Source: an uncultured Candidatus Binatia bacterium
Lineage (GTDB): Bacteria > Desulfobacterota > Binatia > UBA9968 > JAJDTQ01
Length of the DNA: 64,000 nt
Direction: 5' to 3'
Assembly: GCA_958295985.1 (NCBI GenBank)
Contig: OY282432.1
Span: 1,983,282-2,047,281, forward strand
Shown: positions 53,579 through 63,759 of the stretch, in pieces
Layout: the number at the start of each line of letters is the position of its first letter
How positions within the stretch are numbered: the stretch's first letter is position 1
The notes under the pieces: model-generated
What the model saw: the letters and a program-made list of their open reading frames with translations, nothing else
Database searches by the model: none
Told to the model about the DNA's origin: nothing
Translations under genes and position numbers: made by a program

Positions 53579-54466
53579 CTACGCCGGTTTTTCCCGCTTC
53601 AGGACCTCGTTGAGGGCGCCGGCGCGATAGCCTTGCAGGTCGATGCTGACGTAGGTGAACCCGGTCTCCTTGAAACGCCGGACGATGGTTTCACGGATAC
53701 CCGGCTGAAGCAGCCTGTCGAACTCGTCCGGGGCCGCCTCGATGCGCGCCAGCTCGTCGTGGTAGCGGACCCGGCAGACGCGGAAGCCCAGCTCCCGCAG
53801 CACCCGCTCACAGCGGTGGACCTGGGTGAGCTTCTCCGGGGTGATGGCCGTGCCGTAGGGGAAGCGGCTGGAAAGACAGGCCAGCGCGGGCTTGTCCCAC
53901 ACGCTGAGTCCCATGCGCCGGGCGGCCTCGCGGATGTCGGCCTTGGTAAAGCCCAGCTCGTCCAGCGGCGAACGCACGCCGCGCTCGCGCGCGGCCCGGC
54001 GGCCCGGGCGGTGGTCGCCGCGGTCATCCACGTTGAAGCCGTCCAGGATGTTGACGATGCCCAGGGACGCGGCTTCGTCAACGGCCTTGCCGTACAGTTC
54101 GGTCTTGCAGAAGTAGCAGCGGTTGGCGGGATTGGCCGCGTACCGGGGGTCGTCGAGCTCTTGGGTGTCGATGAGCAGATGCCGGGCGCCGATGCCTTCG
54201 GCCAGGCGCCGGGCGTCCGCTCCCTCTTCCGGCGCCAGGCTGGGCGACACCGCGGTGAGCGCTACGGCCTTGTCGCCGAGCGCGCCCACGGCCTCGGCCA
54301 GAAGGTAACTCGAATCGACCCCGCCGGAGAAGCACACCACCACGTGCCCCATCTCCCGGAGCAGCGTCTGAAGCCCGGCCACCTTTCCGGTCAACGCCGC
54401 CGCGGTGTCGCGTTCAGGCGCACTTGCGGGTCCGTTCATGCCGTTCGGCTCTGTTCCACCCGTCAT
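53579..54466 (-). CDS. larE: ATP-dependent sulfur transferase LarE
   Basis: The 295-residue PP-loop enzyme has CFSGGVDSSYLLAEA (loop SGGVDSS, 47-53), ANRCYFCKTELYG (Cys117, Cys120) and KPALACLSSRFPYGT (Cys197). LarE supplies sulfur for the nickel-pincer cofactor of lactate racemase. Versions with three Cys, as here, are reported to bind a [4Fe-4S] cluster that carries sulfur, while others sacrifice a single Cys. LarA, LarB and LarC genes are not in the window. It is seven bases downstream of the GST-like selenoprotein gene, so the pair may be functionally linked. An inner ATG (Met10) is a possible start. Confidence 0.85.
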   Translation of the reverse strand: MTGGTEPNGMNGPASAPERDTAAALTGKVAGLQTLLREMGHVVVCFSGGVDSSYLLAEAVGALGDKAVALTAVSPSLAPEEGADARRLAEGIGARHLLIDTQELDDPRYAANPANRCYFCKTELYGKAVDEAASLGIVNILDGFNVDDRGDHRPGRRAARERGVRSPLDELGFTKADIREAARRMGLSVWDKPALACLSSRFPYGTAITPEKLTQVHRCERVLRELGFRVCRVRYHDELARIEAAPDEFDRLLQPGIRETIVRRFKETGFTYVSIDLQGYRAGALNEVLKREKPA

Positions 54467-54473
54467 CCGCGTC

Positions 54474-55037
54474 TCAGGGCGTGGCCTTGACCTTCGGCCG
54501 CTCCAGCAGCGAGTCGCGCCAGCGCTTCAGGTTCGGCAGGTCGTCGCCGATGGAGACCCGGTAATGGTCTCCCCGGGTAAAGAACGGGATGTAGGTGATG
54601 TCCGCCAGCGAATAGTCGCCGACGATGAAGTCCTGCCCGGCCATCCGTTCGTCCAGCGTCTTCAGGTGCTGCGCCAGCCGTTTCCGGTTGTTCTCGACGT
54701 CGTGGTCGTGCCGTATGTTTCCCGCGGCCGCCTGAAGCCGGGTGTTGCAGAAGTCGATCCAGATCCGCACCTGCGAGCGCAGCGCCAGGTCCCTGGGCAT
54801 CAGCGGCGTCTGGGGAAACTTCTCCTCCAGGTACTCGTTGATGACGGCCGACTCGTAAACCACCGTGTCCCCGTCCACCAGCACCGGCACCTTGGCATAG
54901 GGGTTGAGCCTGAGAAGCTCCTCGGGCTTGTTACCGAGGTCGCACTCCACGAGTTCATACGGAATGTCTTTTTCTGCCAGGACAAGCCTTGTCCTGTGGG
55001 CGTACGGTCAGGGACCGTAAGACAGTAAGCGCATCAT
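54474..55037 (-). CDS. Glutathione S-transferase-like selenoprotein, UGA = Sec10
   Basis: From ATG 55037 (after GGGAGG) the reading is MMRLLSYGP, TGA at 55010-55008, then PYAHRTRLVLAEKDIPYELVE, continuing in one frame to TGA at 54474: 187 residues if the first UGA is selenocysteine. U-P-Y-A fills the place of the catalytic Cys/Ser-Pro of GST-type thioredoxin folds, and downstream LNPYAKVPVLVDGD (cis-Pro, GSH site) and YESAVINEYLEEKFP are classical. Starting after the UGA would lose the first beta strand and the active site. A perfect 8-bp hairpin with GGC loop lies 11 bases past the UGA. GST selenoproteins have been described in marine metagenomes. The gene precedes larE by seven bases. Confidence 0.88.
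54978..54996 (-). promoter_or_regulatory. Putative bacterial SECIS element of the GST-like gene
   Basis: On the mRNA, CAGGACAA pairs perfectly with TTGTCCTG around GGC. The loop begins 20 bases after the UGA, one base from the position in the grdB-like gene, with the same loop sequence. The stem is coding, spanning Arg-Thr-Arg-Leu-Val-Leu codons. Confidence 0.7.
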
Positions 55038-55249
55038 GTCGTCCTCCCGCGTTGGTTCCTGTAGAAAATGACCGCGGTCCCTCTCCTCCCGTGGGGAGGA
55101 ACGCGCGTTTCCCCGAACCGGGGCCTTGCGACGGCTCGATTCCCCGCCTTATACCCCACTCGAATACATCTATAATAGACCTGCTTGAAGTCAAGCCCTC
55201 CGTGGAGCGTAGAGCGCCTGCTGCGAAACAGGTAAACGGGTTCCGTTCG

Positions 55250-55278
55250 TTGACATTCCCGCGGTTGGCGTCTAGGCT
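55250..55278 (+). promoter_or_regulatory. Sigma70-type promoter of the nuo operon
   Basis: TTGACA at 55250-55255, a 17-base spacer and TAGGCT at 55273-55278 lie just upstream of nuoA. A second possible pair is TTATAC / TATAAT at 55149-55176, followed by a GCTTGA-AG-TCAAGC palindrome (55183-55196) that could be an operator. The 266-base region is divergent from the GST-like gene. Confidence 0.5.
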
Positions 55279-55303
55279 TTCGGGGACCGCGCGGCGATAG
55301 CTC

Positions 55304-55705
55304 ATGGGTAGCGATACACTCTGGCCTTTGGCCCTCTACTTCCTGATTGCGCTCGTGGTGGCCGGCAGCATGATCGGTCTGTCGTACGTCCTCGGAGAAC
55401 GGCATTCGGATCGGGCCACCGGGCAGCCCTACGAGTCCGGCATCGTCTCCACCGGCTCGGCGCGGGTGCGGCTGTCGGTGAAGTTCTATATCGTGGCCAT
55501 GTTGTTCGTGATCTTCGACCTGGAGGCCGTCTTCATCTTCGCTTACGCCGTGGCCTACGAGGAAGTGGGCTGGGCCGGGTACGCGGGCCTGCTGGTGTTC
55601 GTCGGGGTGCTGGTGGTGGCGCTGATCTACGAGTTCCGCATGGGCGCGTTGGATTGGGAGCCCGCCCGGCTCAGGACGGCCAAAGCCGGTCGGGAGAAAG
55701 GGTAG
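55304..55705 (+). CDS. nuoA: NADH-quinone oxidoreductase subunit A
   Basis: The 133-residue membrane protein has three helices and the NuoA motif GQPYESGIVSTGSARVRLSVKFYIVAMLFVIFDLEAVFIF. It forms part of the membrane arm next to the quinone site. It is the first gene of the nuo operon, nine bases before nuoB. The ribosome-binding site is weak. Confidence 0.95.
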   Translation: MGSDTLWPLALYFLIALVVAGSMIGLSYVLGERHSDRATGQPYESGIVSTGSARVRLSVKFYIVAMLFVIFDLEAVFIFAYAVAYEEVGWAGYAGLLVFVGVLVVALIYEFRMGALDWEPARLRTAKAGREKG

Positions 55706-55714
55706 AGGGGTCCC

Positions 55715-56344
55715 ATGCAGTGGTCGTTGTCCAGGCCTCAGCCGGCGGAGGCGGAAAAGGGCGGCTTTGACGAAGCCATACGCAGGCTTCTGGTCATGGC
55801 CCGCATGGAGGACCTGGTGACCTGGGGCCGCAAGAACTCCATCTGGCCGTTCCATTTCGGGTTGTCCTGCTGCTTCGTCGAGATGGCCACCAGCCTCACC
55901 AGCAAGTTCGACGTGGCCCGCTTCGGCGCGGAGGTGATCCGCGGCACGCCGCGGGAAGCCGACGTCATCGTCATCGCGGGCACCTGCTTCATCAAGATGG
56001 CGCCCATCGTCCGGCGGCTCTACGAGCAGATGATGGAGCCCCGCTGGGTGATCTCCATGGGCTCGTGCGCCAACTCCGGGGGCATGTACGACATCTACAG
56101 CGTGGTTCAGGGAGTGGACAAGATCCTTCCCGTGGACGTCTACGTGCCGGGGTGCCCGCCGAGTCCCTTCGCCTTTCTGGAAGCCCTGACGTTGTTGCAG
56201 AAGGCCGTGGGCAACGAGCGCCGGCCGCTGAGCTGGATGGTGGGGCCCCAGGGCGTCGACAAGGGCACGCGGCCGGTGATGCGCGACCTGAAGCGGCCCG
56301 ACCGCGTGCGCGCCACCAGCCTGCGCTCGCCGGATGAAGTCTGA
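55715..56344 (+). CDS. nuoB: NADH-quinone oxidoreductase subunit B
   Basis: The 209-residue subunit holds cluster N2, with ligands in LSCCFVEMA (adjacent Cys pair), [12 protein letters not shown] and VPGCPPSP. The C-terminus extends past the usual core by about 30 basic residues. It passes electrons to quinone. The next gene begins 150 bases on; the 3' gap contains no separate gene. Confidence 0.95.
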   Translation: MQWSLSRPQPAEAEKGGFDEAIRRLLVMARMEDLVTWGRKNSIWPFHFGLSCCFVEMATSLTSKFDVARFGAEVIRGTPREADVIVIAGTCFIKMAPIVRRLYEQMMEPRWVISMGSCANSGGMYDIYSVVQGVDKILPVDVYVPGCPPSPFAFLEALTLLQKAVGNERRPLSWMVGPQGVDKGTRPVMRDLKRPDRVRATSLRSPDEV

Positions 56345-56494
56345 TAGCCCGATGGATAGAGACCTTTCGCTCTCCGGCATGAATCACGACACGGGTGTCC
56401 ATCCAAGCAGACAGGAATCGACTGCGTGGCATGGAAACGGGTTCGGACAGGCGCCTGGGCGCCGCGTCCACCCGGAGAAGGGCGGGTTCCACCG

Positions 56495-58243
56495 ATGAGT
56501 GATGCGCCCGCGGTGGTAACCGAGCTCGAAGGCCGCTTCGGCGCCGGCGCCTTTACCGCGGAGGACACCCGTTGCGGGTTCCCTACCCTGTGGACCTCCG
56601 GGGAGCGCCTGCCCGCGGTCCTGAAGTTCCTGAAGACCGAGGTGGACCGGCCGTTCGGCACGCTGTACGACCTGACGGCCATCGATGAGCGCTTCCGCAA
56701 GCATCGCGACGGCCAGCCCGACAGCGACTTCACCGTTCTCTATCACCTGCTCTCCTATGAGCGGAACGAGGACCTGTGCATCAAGGTGGGCCTGTCCGAG
56801 GACTCGGCTTCGGCGCCGTCGGCCACCCCCCTGTGGCCCTCGGCCAACTGGTACGAGCGCGAGGTCTGGGACATGTTCGGCGTCCGCTTCGACGGCCATC
56901 CGTCGCTGCGCCGCATCCTCATGCCCCTCACCTGGGAAGGGCATCCGCTGCGCAAGGAGCACCCGGCCCGGGCCACCGAGATGGGTCCGTTCGAGCTGCC
57001 CGACGAGCGGCAGGACCGGGAACAGGAGGCGCTGCGGTTCCGGCCCGAGGACTGGGGCATGAAGCGCGGCCGTCAGGGCACGGATTTCATGTTCCTCAAC
57101 GTCGGACCCCAGCATCCCGGCACCCACGGCGTGATCCGCATCATCCTGCAGCTCGACGGCGAGGAGATCGTCGATTGCCTGCCGGAGATCGGCTTCCACC
57201 ACCGCGGCGCGGAGAAGATGGGGGAACGGCAGTCCTGGCACTCCTTCATCCCCTACACCGACCGCATCGACTACCTGGGCGGGGTGATGAACAACCTGGC
57301 CTACGTGCTGTCGGTGGAGCAGTTGGCCGGCATCGACGTGCCCGACCGCGCCCAGGTCATCCGCGTGATGATGTCCGAGTTCTTCCGCATCGCCAGCCAC
57401 CTGGTGTGGTACGGCACCTTTGCCCAGGACGTGGGCTCCCTCTCCACCGTGTTCTACACCTTCAACGACCGGGAGCGGATCTTCGACATCGTGCAGGCGG
57501 TGTGCGGCGGTCGCATGCACCCGAGCTGGTTCCGCATCGGCGGCGTGGCCCATGACCTGCCCAAGGGCTGGCAGGCGATGGTGCGGGACTTCGTCGACTA
57601 CCTCCCGGACCGGCTCGTGGAGTACGACAAGATCGTGATGCGGAACCGCATCTTCAAGGCTCGCACCCAGGGCATCGGCGCCTACACCGCGCAGGAGGCC
57701 ATGGACTGGGGCGTGACCGGTCCGGGGCTCCGGGCCTGCGGCTTCGACTGGGACTTCCGCAAGAAACGGCCCTACTCGGGCTACGACCAGTTCGACTTCG
57801 ACGTCCCCACCGCTCAGAAAGGCGACTGCTATGACCGCGCGGTGGTACGCATCGAGGAGATGCGCCAGAGCCTCCGGATCATCGACCAGTGCCTCAAGAA
57901 CATGCCCCCCGGACACTACAAGTCGGATCACCCGCTGACCACGCCGCCGCGGAAGGACCGCACGATGCACGACATCGAGACCCTGATCAACCATTTCCTG
58001 AGCGTGAGCTGGGGGCCGGTGATACCCGCGGGGGAGTCCTTCATGGGCATCGAGGCGACCAAGGGCAACAACGGCTACCGGCTGGTGAGCGACGGCGGCA
58101 CCATCCCCTACCGGGTGCGCATCCGGACGCCGTCCTTCGCCCACATGCAGATGATCCCGCTCATGAGCCGGGGCGTCATGGTGCCCGACCTGCTGGCGAT
58201 ACTGGGGAGCATCGACTTCGTGCTGGCGGACATCGACCGGTGA
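56495..58243 (+). CDS. nuoCD: NADH-quinone oxidoreductase fused subunits C/D
   Basis: From ATG 56495 the product has 582 residues: a NuoC (30 kDa) domain (about 1-180, [26 protein letters not shown]) joined to NuoD ([52 protein letters not shown], and C-terminal [18 protein letters not shown]). NuoD forms most of the quinone-binding cavity with NuoB. The fusion is a trait of gammaproteobacteria and some other lineages, and helps place the organism. An in-frame upstream start at 56426 is not supported. Confidence 0.95.
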   Translation: MSDAPAVVTELEGRFGAGAFTAEDTRCGFPTLWTSGERLPAVLKFLKTEVDRPFGTLYDLTAIDERFRKHRDGQPDSDFTVLYHLLSYERNEDLCIKVGLSEDSASAPSATPLWPSANWYEREVWDMFGVRFDGHPSLRRILMPLTWEGHPLRKEHPARATEMGPFELPDERQDREQEALRFRPEDWGMKRGRQGTDFMFLNVGPQHPGTHGVIRIILQLDGEEIVDCLPEIGFHHRGAEKMGERQSWHSFIPYTDRIDYLGGVMNNLAYVLSVEQLAGIDVPDRAQVIRVMMSEFFRIASHLVWYGTFAQDVGSLSTVFYTFNDRERIFDIVQAVCGGRMHPSWFRIGGVAHDLPKGWQAMVRDFVDYLPDRLVEYDKIVMRNRIFKARTQGIGAYTAQEAMDWGVTGPGLRACGFDWDFRKKRPYSGYDQFDFDVPTAQKGDCYDRAVVRIEEMRQSLRIIDQCLKNMPPGHYKSDHPLTTPPRKDRTMHDIETLINHFLSVSWGPVIPAGESFMGIEATKGNNGYRLVSDGGTIPYRVRIRTPSFAHMQMIPLMSRGVMVPDLLAILGSIDFVLADIDR

Positions 58244-58295
58244 GCCGTGTCTTGACGAGGGGGGGCCGCGACCCGGGGGCGATGACGAGGTTTCC

Positions 58296-58775
58296 ATGTT
58301 GACGGAGCAGGAGCGCGAGAGGATCAGGGCGGAGGCCGCCCACTACGACAGCCCGCAGGCCGCGTGCGTGGAGGCGCTGAAGATCGTCCAGGAGCGCAAC
58401 CGCTGGGTGTCGGACGAGCACCTGAAAGAGATCGCGGCGCTGCTGGACATGAGTCCGGAGGCGCTGGACAGCGTCGCCACCTTCTACAACCTGATCTTCC
58501 GCAAACCGGTGGGGGAGAACGTCATCCTCCTGTGCGACAGCGTCAGTTGCTGGATCCTGGGTTACGAAGACATCTGCGCCCATCTCAAGGCGAGTCTCGG
58601 AGTGGAGTTGGGTGAGACCACCGCGGACGGCAAGTTTACCCTCCTGCCCATGGCCTGTCTCGGTACCTGCGACCGCGGGCCGGCCATGATGGTGGGGAAC
58701 GACCTTTACCGGAACCTGGACAACGAGCAGGTGGACGAGATACTCACCCGGTACCGGCAAGCCCCGGAGGCCTGA
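58296..58775 (+). CDS. nuoE: NADH-quinone oxidoreductase subunit E
   Basis: The 159-residue protein has the thioredoxin-like [2Fe-2S] site of NuoE: CDSVSC (the C-x4-C pair) and CLGTCDRGPAMMVG. The N-terminal part (AACVEALKIVQERNRWVSDEHLKEIAALLDMSPEALDSVATFYN) is the helical domain. It overlaps nothing and nuoF follows after ten bases. Confidence 0.95.
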   Translation: MLTEQERERIRAEAAHYDSPQAACVEALKIVQERNRWVSDEHLKEIAALLDMSPEALDSVATFYNLIFRKPVGENVILLCDSVSCWILGYEDICAHLKASLGVELGETTADGKFTLLPMACLGTCDRGPAMMVGNDLYRNLDNEQVDEILTRYRQAPEA

Positions 58776-58785
58776 GGCGGACCTT

Positions 58786-60072
58786 ATGGCAAACGGATCA
58801 TCCATGGACAAGCCCCTCACCGGGGACCTGAGGTCGGACGGCGGGGTGCTGGATCTGGCGGCCTACGAGAAGGCCGGCGGATACGAGGCGCTGCACAGAG
58901 TGCTCAAGGAGATGACTCCGGCCGACGTCCTGAAGGAAGTGTCGGACGCGAGGCTCCGGGGGCGCGGGGGCGCGGGATTCCCCACCGGGCAGAAGTGGAG
59001 CTTCGTGCCCATGGGCGACAACGCGCCGCAGCCCAAGTATCTCGTGGCCAACGCGGACGAGATGGAGCCGGGGACCTTCAAGGACCGCATGCTGCTGGAG
59101 GGGAACCCGCATCTCCTCATCGAGGGGATGATCCTCGCGGCCTACGCCATCCAGGCGACCCACGGGTATATCTTCCTGCGTTGGGCCTACAAGCTGGCGG
59201 CCGAGCGGATCACCACGGCCCTGGCCGAGGCTTGTGACAAGGGTTATCTGGGCAAGCACATCCTCGGCTCCGACTACGGCTTCGAGCTGCACCTGCACAC
59301 CAGCGCCGGCCGCTACATGTGCGGCGAGGAGACCGGGTTGCTCAACGCGCTGGAGGGCAAGCGCGCCAATCCCCGGGCCAAGCCGCCGTTCCCCCAGGTG
59401 AGCGGCCTGTTCGGCAAGCCCACCATCGTCCAGAACGTGGAGACCCTGTGCAACGTCGCCCCGATCCTCCGCAACGGCGCCCAGTGGTACCTGGGGCTCA
59501 GCCGCAGCGAGGACGGCGGCACCAAGCTCTACGGCGTGAGCGGCAAGGTGAAACGGCCCGGGGCCTGGGAGCTGCCGCTGGGCACCACCATCCGGGAGAT
59601 CCTCGAGCGGCGGGCCCGGGGCATGCGCGACGGCTACAAGTTTCGCGGCGTTCTCCCCGGCGGGGCCTCCACCGACTTCCTGGTGGAAGAGCACCTGGAC
59701 ACCAAGATGGACTATGGCTCGGTGCAGGCGGCCGGCAGCCGTCTGGGCACCGGCCTGATGGTCGTCCTCGACGACAAGACCTCGGTGGTGGGCATGGTGC
59801 TGAACCTGGAGCGTTTCTTCGCCCAGGAGTCCTGCGGCTGGTGTACGCCGTGCCGGGACGGCCTCCCCTGGACGGCGCGGATCCTGCAGGGGCTGCTGGA
59901 GGGCCGGGGACGGCCCGGAGACCTGGAGCGGCTGGAGATGCAGATCCGGATGATGGGCCCCGGCAACACCTTCTGCGCGCTGGCGCCGGGCGCCATGGAG
60001 CCCTTGCAGAGCGCCCTCAAGTATTTTCGCGAGGACTTCGAGAAGCTCATCCCCAAGAGCGACGCAGCGTAA
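58786..60072 (+). CDS. nuoF: NADH-quinone oxidoreductase subunit F
   Basis: The 428-residue NADH-binding subunit has the FMN/NADH loop RLRGRGGAGFPTGQKW, NADEMEPGTFKDRMLLEGNPH, YMCGEETGLLNALEGKRANPR and the [4Fe-4S] N3 ligands ESCGWCTPCRDG. It accepts hydride from NADH. Start ATG 58786; an internal ATG at 58804 is a less likely alternative. nuoG starts five bases after the stop. Confidence 0.95.
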   Translation: MANGSSMDKPLTGDLRSDGGVLDLAAYEKAGGYEALHRVLKEMTPADVLKEVSDARLRGRGGAGFPTGQKWSFVPMGDNAPQPKYLVANADEMEPGTFKDRMLLEGNPHLLIEGMILAAYAIQATHGYIFLRWAYKLAAERITTALAEACDKGYLGKHILGSDYGFELHLHTSAGRYMCGEETGLLNALEGKRANPRAKPPFPQVSGLFGKPTIVQNVETLCNVAPILRNGAQWYLGLSRSEDGGTKLYGVSGKVKRPGAWELPLGTTIREILERRARGMRDGYKFRGVLPGGASTDFLVEEHLDTKMDYGSVQAAGSRLGTGLMVVLDDKTSVVGMVLNLERFFAQESCGWCTPCRDGLPWTARILQGLLEGRGRPGDLERLEMQIRMMGPGNTFCALAPGAMEPLQSALKYFREDFEKLIPKSDAA

Positions 60073-60077
60073 CGATC

Positions 60078-62777
60078 ATGGCCACCATCTACGTCGACGA
60101 CCGAGCCTACGAGGTTGACCCCGGCAAGAACCTGCTGGAGGAGTGCCTTTCCAAGGGTCTGGACTTGCCGTACTTCTGCTGGCATCCGGCGCTGGGGTCG
60201 GTGGGCGCCTGCCGCCAGTGCGCGGTCAAGCAGTACCGCGACGAGAACGATCCGCGCGGCCGCATCGTCATGGCGTGCATGACCCCGGCCATGGACGGCG
60301 CGCGCATCTCCATCCGCGACAAGGACGCGGCGCAGTTCCGGGCCGGCATCATCGAGCTGCTCATGAGCAACCATCCCCACGACTGTCCGGTGTGCGACGA
60401 GGGCGGCGAGTGCCACCTCCAGGACATGACGGTGATGACCGGTCACAACTACCGCGGCTACCGCTTCGGCAAGCGCACCTTCACCAACCAGAAACTGGGG
60501 CCGTTCATCAACCACGAGATGAACCGGTGCATCACCTGCTACCGGTGCGTGCGCTACTACCGGGACTACGCGGGCGGCAAGGACCTGGACGCCTTCGCGT
60601 CGCACAACCACGTCTATTTCGGCCGCCACGAGGACGGCGCCCTGGAGAACGAGTTCAGCGGCAACCTGGTGGAGGTCTGTCCCACCGGCGTCTTTACCGA
60701 CAAGACGCTGAAGGACCACTATACCCGCAAGTGGGACCTGCAGACGGCTCCGTCCGTGTGCGCGCATTGCAGCCTCGGGTGCAACACCATCGCGGGCGAG
60801 CGCTACGGCCGGCTTCGTCGCATCCTCAACCGCTACAACGCCGAGGTCAACGGCTACTTCCTCTGCGACCGGGGGCGGTTCGGCTACGAGTTCGTCAACG
60901 GCCACCGGCGCCTGCGGCAGCCGCTGGTGCGCGCGGACGGCGAGAGCCGGACGGCGAGCGCGTCGGAGGCCCTGGACCGGGCGGCCTCGCTGCTGGGGCG
61001 GCAGTCCCGGGTCATCGGCATCGGCTCGCCGAGGGCTTCGCTGGAGGCCAACTTCGCGCTCCGCACGCTGGTGGGGGCCAGGAACTTCTTCAGCGGCATG
61101 GCTTCCGGGGAGGACCACTTGGTGGCCCGCATGCTCCGGGTGCTGCGAGGCGGCCGGGTCCGGATGCCGTCGCTGCGCGAAGCGGAGTCCGCCGACGCGG
61201 TCTTCATCCTCGGGGAGGACGTCACCCAGACCGCTCCGCTGCTGGCGTTGGCGGTGCGCCAGGCGGTGAAGCAGGCGCCCCGAAAAAAGGCGATGCAGCT
61301 CCGCATCCCCAGGTGGGACGACGCGGCCCTGCGCGGGGTGATGCAGCAGGAGAAAGGGCCGCTGTACGTCGCCACCACCGGCGATACCCGCCTGGACGAG
61401 TTAGCCGCGGCGAGCTGTCGCGGGGCGCCTGACGATCTCGCGCGGCTGGGGTTCGCCGTGGCCCGGGCGCTGGACGAGACGGCGCCGGAGGTGGAGGGGT
61501 TGTCGGACGGCGACCGCGCGCTTGCCGAGGCCATCGCCGGCGCGTTGCGGGCCGCGGAGCGGCCGCTGGTGGTGTCCGGGTCGGGCAGCGGCAGCGAGGC
61601 CGTCATCGACGCGGCCGCGCAGGTAGCCCGGGCCCTGGGGCGGGAGAGGCCCGCGGACCTGTGCTTCACCGCCTCGGAGTGCAACAGTTTCGGTCTCGGG
61701 CTGCTGAACGCCGTGAATACGTCGGAAGCCTTCCAGAGGGTGGCGGACGGAACCGTGGATACGGTCGTGGTGCTCGAGAACGACCTCTATCGCCGGGCGC
61801 CGCGGGCTGCGGTGGACGCCATGCTGGCGTCGGCGCAGGTGGTGGCGGTCGATCACTCCAACCATGGCACCACCGCGGGCGCCGCGGTGGCGCTGCCGGC
61901 CGGTTCGTTCGCCGAGGCCGAGGGAACCCTGGTGAGCAACGAAGGCCGGGCGCAGCGTTTCTACCAGGTGTTCGTTCCCGAAGGGGAGGAGCGGCCCGGC
62001 TGGCGTTGGCTGCGTGATCTGGCCCAGGCGGCCGGCCGCGCCGAGCTTGCGACCCTCGGTTCGCCGGATGCACTCATGGCCGCCCTGGCCCGGGCGGTGC
62101 CGGCGTTCGCGCCGTTGCCCGGGAGCCTGCCCACCGCGGCGTTCCGGGTGAACGGGGAGAAGGTGCCGCGCCAGTCGCCGCGCGCCAGCGGCCGCACGGC
62201 CGTGCAGGCGGACGTCCGCGTCCACGAGCCGAAGCCGCCGGGGGATCCGGATTCGCCGCTGGCGTTTTCCATGGAGGGCTACCCGCAGCAGCCGCCGTCG
62301 CCGCTCATCACGCGGTTCTGGGCGCCCGGATGGAACTCGGTGCAGTCGCTGAACAAGTTCCAGTCCGAAGTGGGCGGGGCGCTGGCGGGGGGCGACCCCG
62401 GGATCCGGCTGCTCGATCCCGACCCCGACGGCGACGTCCCCTACACCGCGGAGATACCGGCGCCGTTCCAACGGCGCGACGGCCAGGTCCTGGTGGTGCC
62501 GCTGCATCACATCTTCGGCTCGGATGAACTGAGTGCGGCCGCTCCCGCGGTGGCCCAGCGGAGCCCCGGGCCGTATGCCGCGCTGAACCCCGGAGATGCC
62601 CGGAACCTGGGCGTGCAGGAGGGCGAATACGTGGAGATCGAGTTGGACGGGGCCGCGTACCGGCTGCCGGCGCGTCTGGCCGCGGGCATGACCGCCGGCG
62701 TTCTCGGTGTGCCCATGGGAGTCGGCAGCGTCCAGGGCGTCGATATCCCGGCCTGGAGCCCGTGCCGCAGGGTGTGA
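60078..62777 (+). CDS. nuoG: NADH-quinone oxidoreductase subunit G
   Basis: The 899-residue subunit has an N-terminal ferredoxin-like part ([21 protein letters not shown]), the His-ligated cluster region [25 protein letters not shown] and the extra cluster N7-type motif [10 protein letters not shown], then a molybdopterin-oxidoreductase-like domain without cofactor ligands to be sure of. It carries electrons along the peripheral arm. The reading frame ends two bases before nuoH. Confidence 0.93.
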   Translation: MATIYVDDRAYEVDPGKNLLEECLSKGLDLPYFCWHPALGSVGACRQCAVKQYRDENDPRGRIVMACMTPAMDGARISIRDKDAAQFRAGIIELLMSNHPHDCPVCDEGGECHLQDMTVMTGHNYRGYRFGKRTFTNQKLGPFINHEMNRCITCYRCVRYYRDYAGGKDLDAFASHNHVYFGRHEDGALENEFSGNLVEVCPTGVFTDKTLKDHYTRKWDLQTAPSVCAHCSLGCNTIAGERYGRLRRILNRYNAEVNGYFLCDRGRFGYEFVNGHRRLRQPLVRADGESRTASASEALDRAASLLGRQSRVIGIGSPRASLEANFALRTLVGARNFFSGMASGEDHLVARMLRVLRGGRVRMPSLREAESADAVFILGEDVTQTAPLLALAVRQAVKQAPRKKAMQLRIPRWDDAALRGVMQQEKGPLYVATTGDTRLDELAAASCRGAPDDLARLGFAVARALDETAPEVEGLSDGDRALAEAIAGALRAAERPLVVSGSGSGSEAVIDAAAQVARALGRERPADLCFTASECNSFGLGLLNAVNTSEAFQRVADGTVDTVVVLENDLYRRAPRAAVDAMLASAQVVAVDHSNHGTTAGAAVALPAGSFAEAEGTLVSNEGRAQRFYQVFVPEGEERPGWRWLRDLAQAAGRAELATLGSPDALMAALARAVPAFAPLPGSLPTAAFRVNGEKVPRQSPRASGRTAVQADVRVHEPKPPGDPDSPLAFSMEGYPQQPPSPLITRFWAPGWNSVQSLNKFQSEVGGALAGGDPGIRLLDPDPDGDVPYTAEIPAPFQRRDGQVLVVPLHHIFGSDELSAAAPAVAQRSPGPYAALNPGDARNLGVQEGEYVEIELDGAAYRLPARLAAGMTAGVLGVPMGVGSVQGVDIPAWSPCRRV

Positions 62778-62778
62778 C

Positions 62779-63738
62779 GTGAGGGACGTGGTCTTGCAGA
62801 TCCTGGTGGTCCTGGGGGTTCTCAACGCGCCCCTGATCCTGGCCGCGCTGCTCATCTGGCTGGAACGGCGGTTCCTGGCCCTGCTGCAGGACCGCTACGG
62901 CCCCAACCGGGTGGGACCGTTCGGGCTCGGCATCGTGCTGGCCGACATGATCAAGATCTTCACCAAGGAGGACTGGGTCCCGCCGTTCGCGGACCGGGCG
63001 GTGTTCACCCTGGCGCCGGCGGTCATCGTCGTCACCGGGCTCATGTCCGTGGCCGTGATCCCCATCACCGGGACCCTCGGGGTCACCGACCTCAACATCG
63101 GGCTGCTGTTCTTCCTCGCCATGTCGTCCATGGGCGTCTACAGCGTCGTGCTGGCGGGTTGGGCCTCCAACAACAAGTACGCGCTGCTGGGCGCGCTTCG
63201 GGCCTCGGCCCAGATGGTGAGCTACGAGGTCTTCATGGGCCTCTCGCTCATGGGCGTGGTGCTGCTGGCGGGCTCCTTCAGCTTGCGGGAGATCGTGGAG
63301 GCGCAACGGGACGTCTGGTTCATCGTCCCGCAGTGCCTGGGCTTCATCATCTTCTTCATCGCGGGACTGGCCGAGACCCATCGCCTGCCGTTCGACCTGC
63401 CCGAAGCCGAGGCCGAGCTGGTGGCGGGGTTCCACTCCGAGTACTCGGGGATGAAGTTCGGCATGTTCTTCGTCGGCGAGTACATCGGCGTGACCGTGAT
63501 CTCCGCCATGATCGTGACCCTGTTCTTCGGCGGCTGGCTGGGGCCGGTGCTTCCGGGTCTCGTGTGGTTCCTGCTGAAGCTGCTGTTCTTCATCCTGGTG
63601 TTCATCACGCTGAGGGCGGCGTTGCCCCGGCCGCGGTTCGACCAGTTGATGGTTTTCGGTTGGAAGGTGCTTTTGCCGCTGTCGCTGCTGAACCTGGTGG
63701 TGACGGCCGGGGTGCTGCTGCTGGTGTCCGGACACTGA
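62779..63738 (+). CDS. nuoH: NADH-quinone oxidoreductase subunit H
   Basis: GTG 62779 (one base after the nuoG stop) gives 319 residues and eight or nine helices. [26 protein letters not shown] is the NuoH signature, and [30 protein letters not shown] is the cytoplasmic loop near the quinone entry. It anchors the peripheral arm in the membrane. Confidence 0.95.
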   Translation: MRDVVLQILVVLGVLNAPLILAALLIWLERRFLALLQDRYGPNRVGPFGLGIVLADMIKIFTKEDWVPPFADRAVFTLAPAVIVVTGLMSVAVIPITGTLGVTDLNIGLLFFLAMSSMGVYSVVLAGWASNNKYALLGALRASAQMVSYEVFMGLSLMGVVLLAGSFSLREIVEAQRDVWFIVPQCLGFIIFFIAGLAETHRLPFDLPEAEAELVAGFHSEYSGMKFGMFFVGEYIGVTVISAMIVTLFFGGWLGPVLPGLVWFLLKLLFFILVFITLRAALPRPRFDQLMVFGWKVLLPLSLLNLVVTAGVLLLVSGH

Positions 63739-63759
63739 GGCAGGCTTGAGGATTCACCA

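Noticed and set aside
54474..54950. A short GST starting at GTG 54950
   Set aside because: This start would remove the first strand and active site and lacks a ribosome-binding site; the frame upstream through the UGA gives a complete GST N-terminus.
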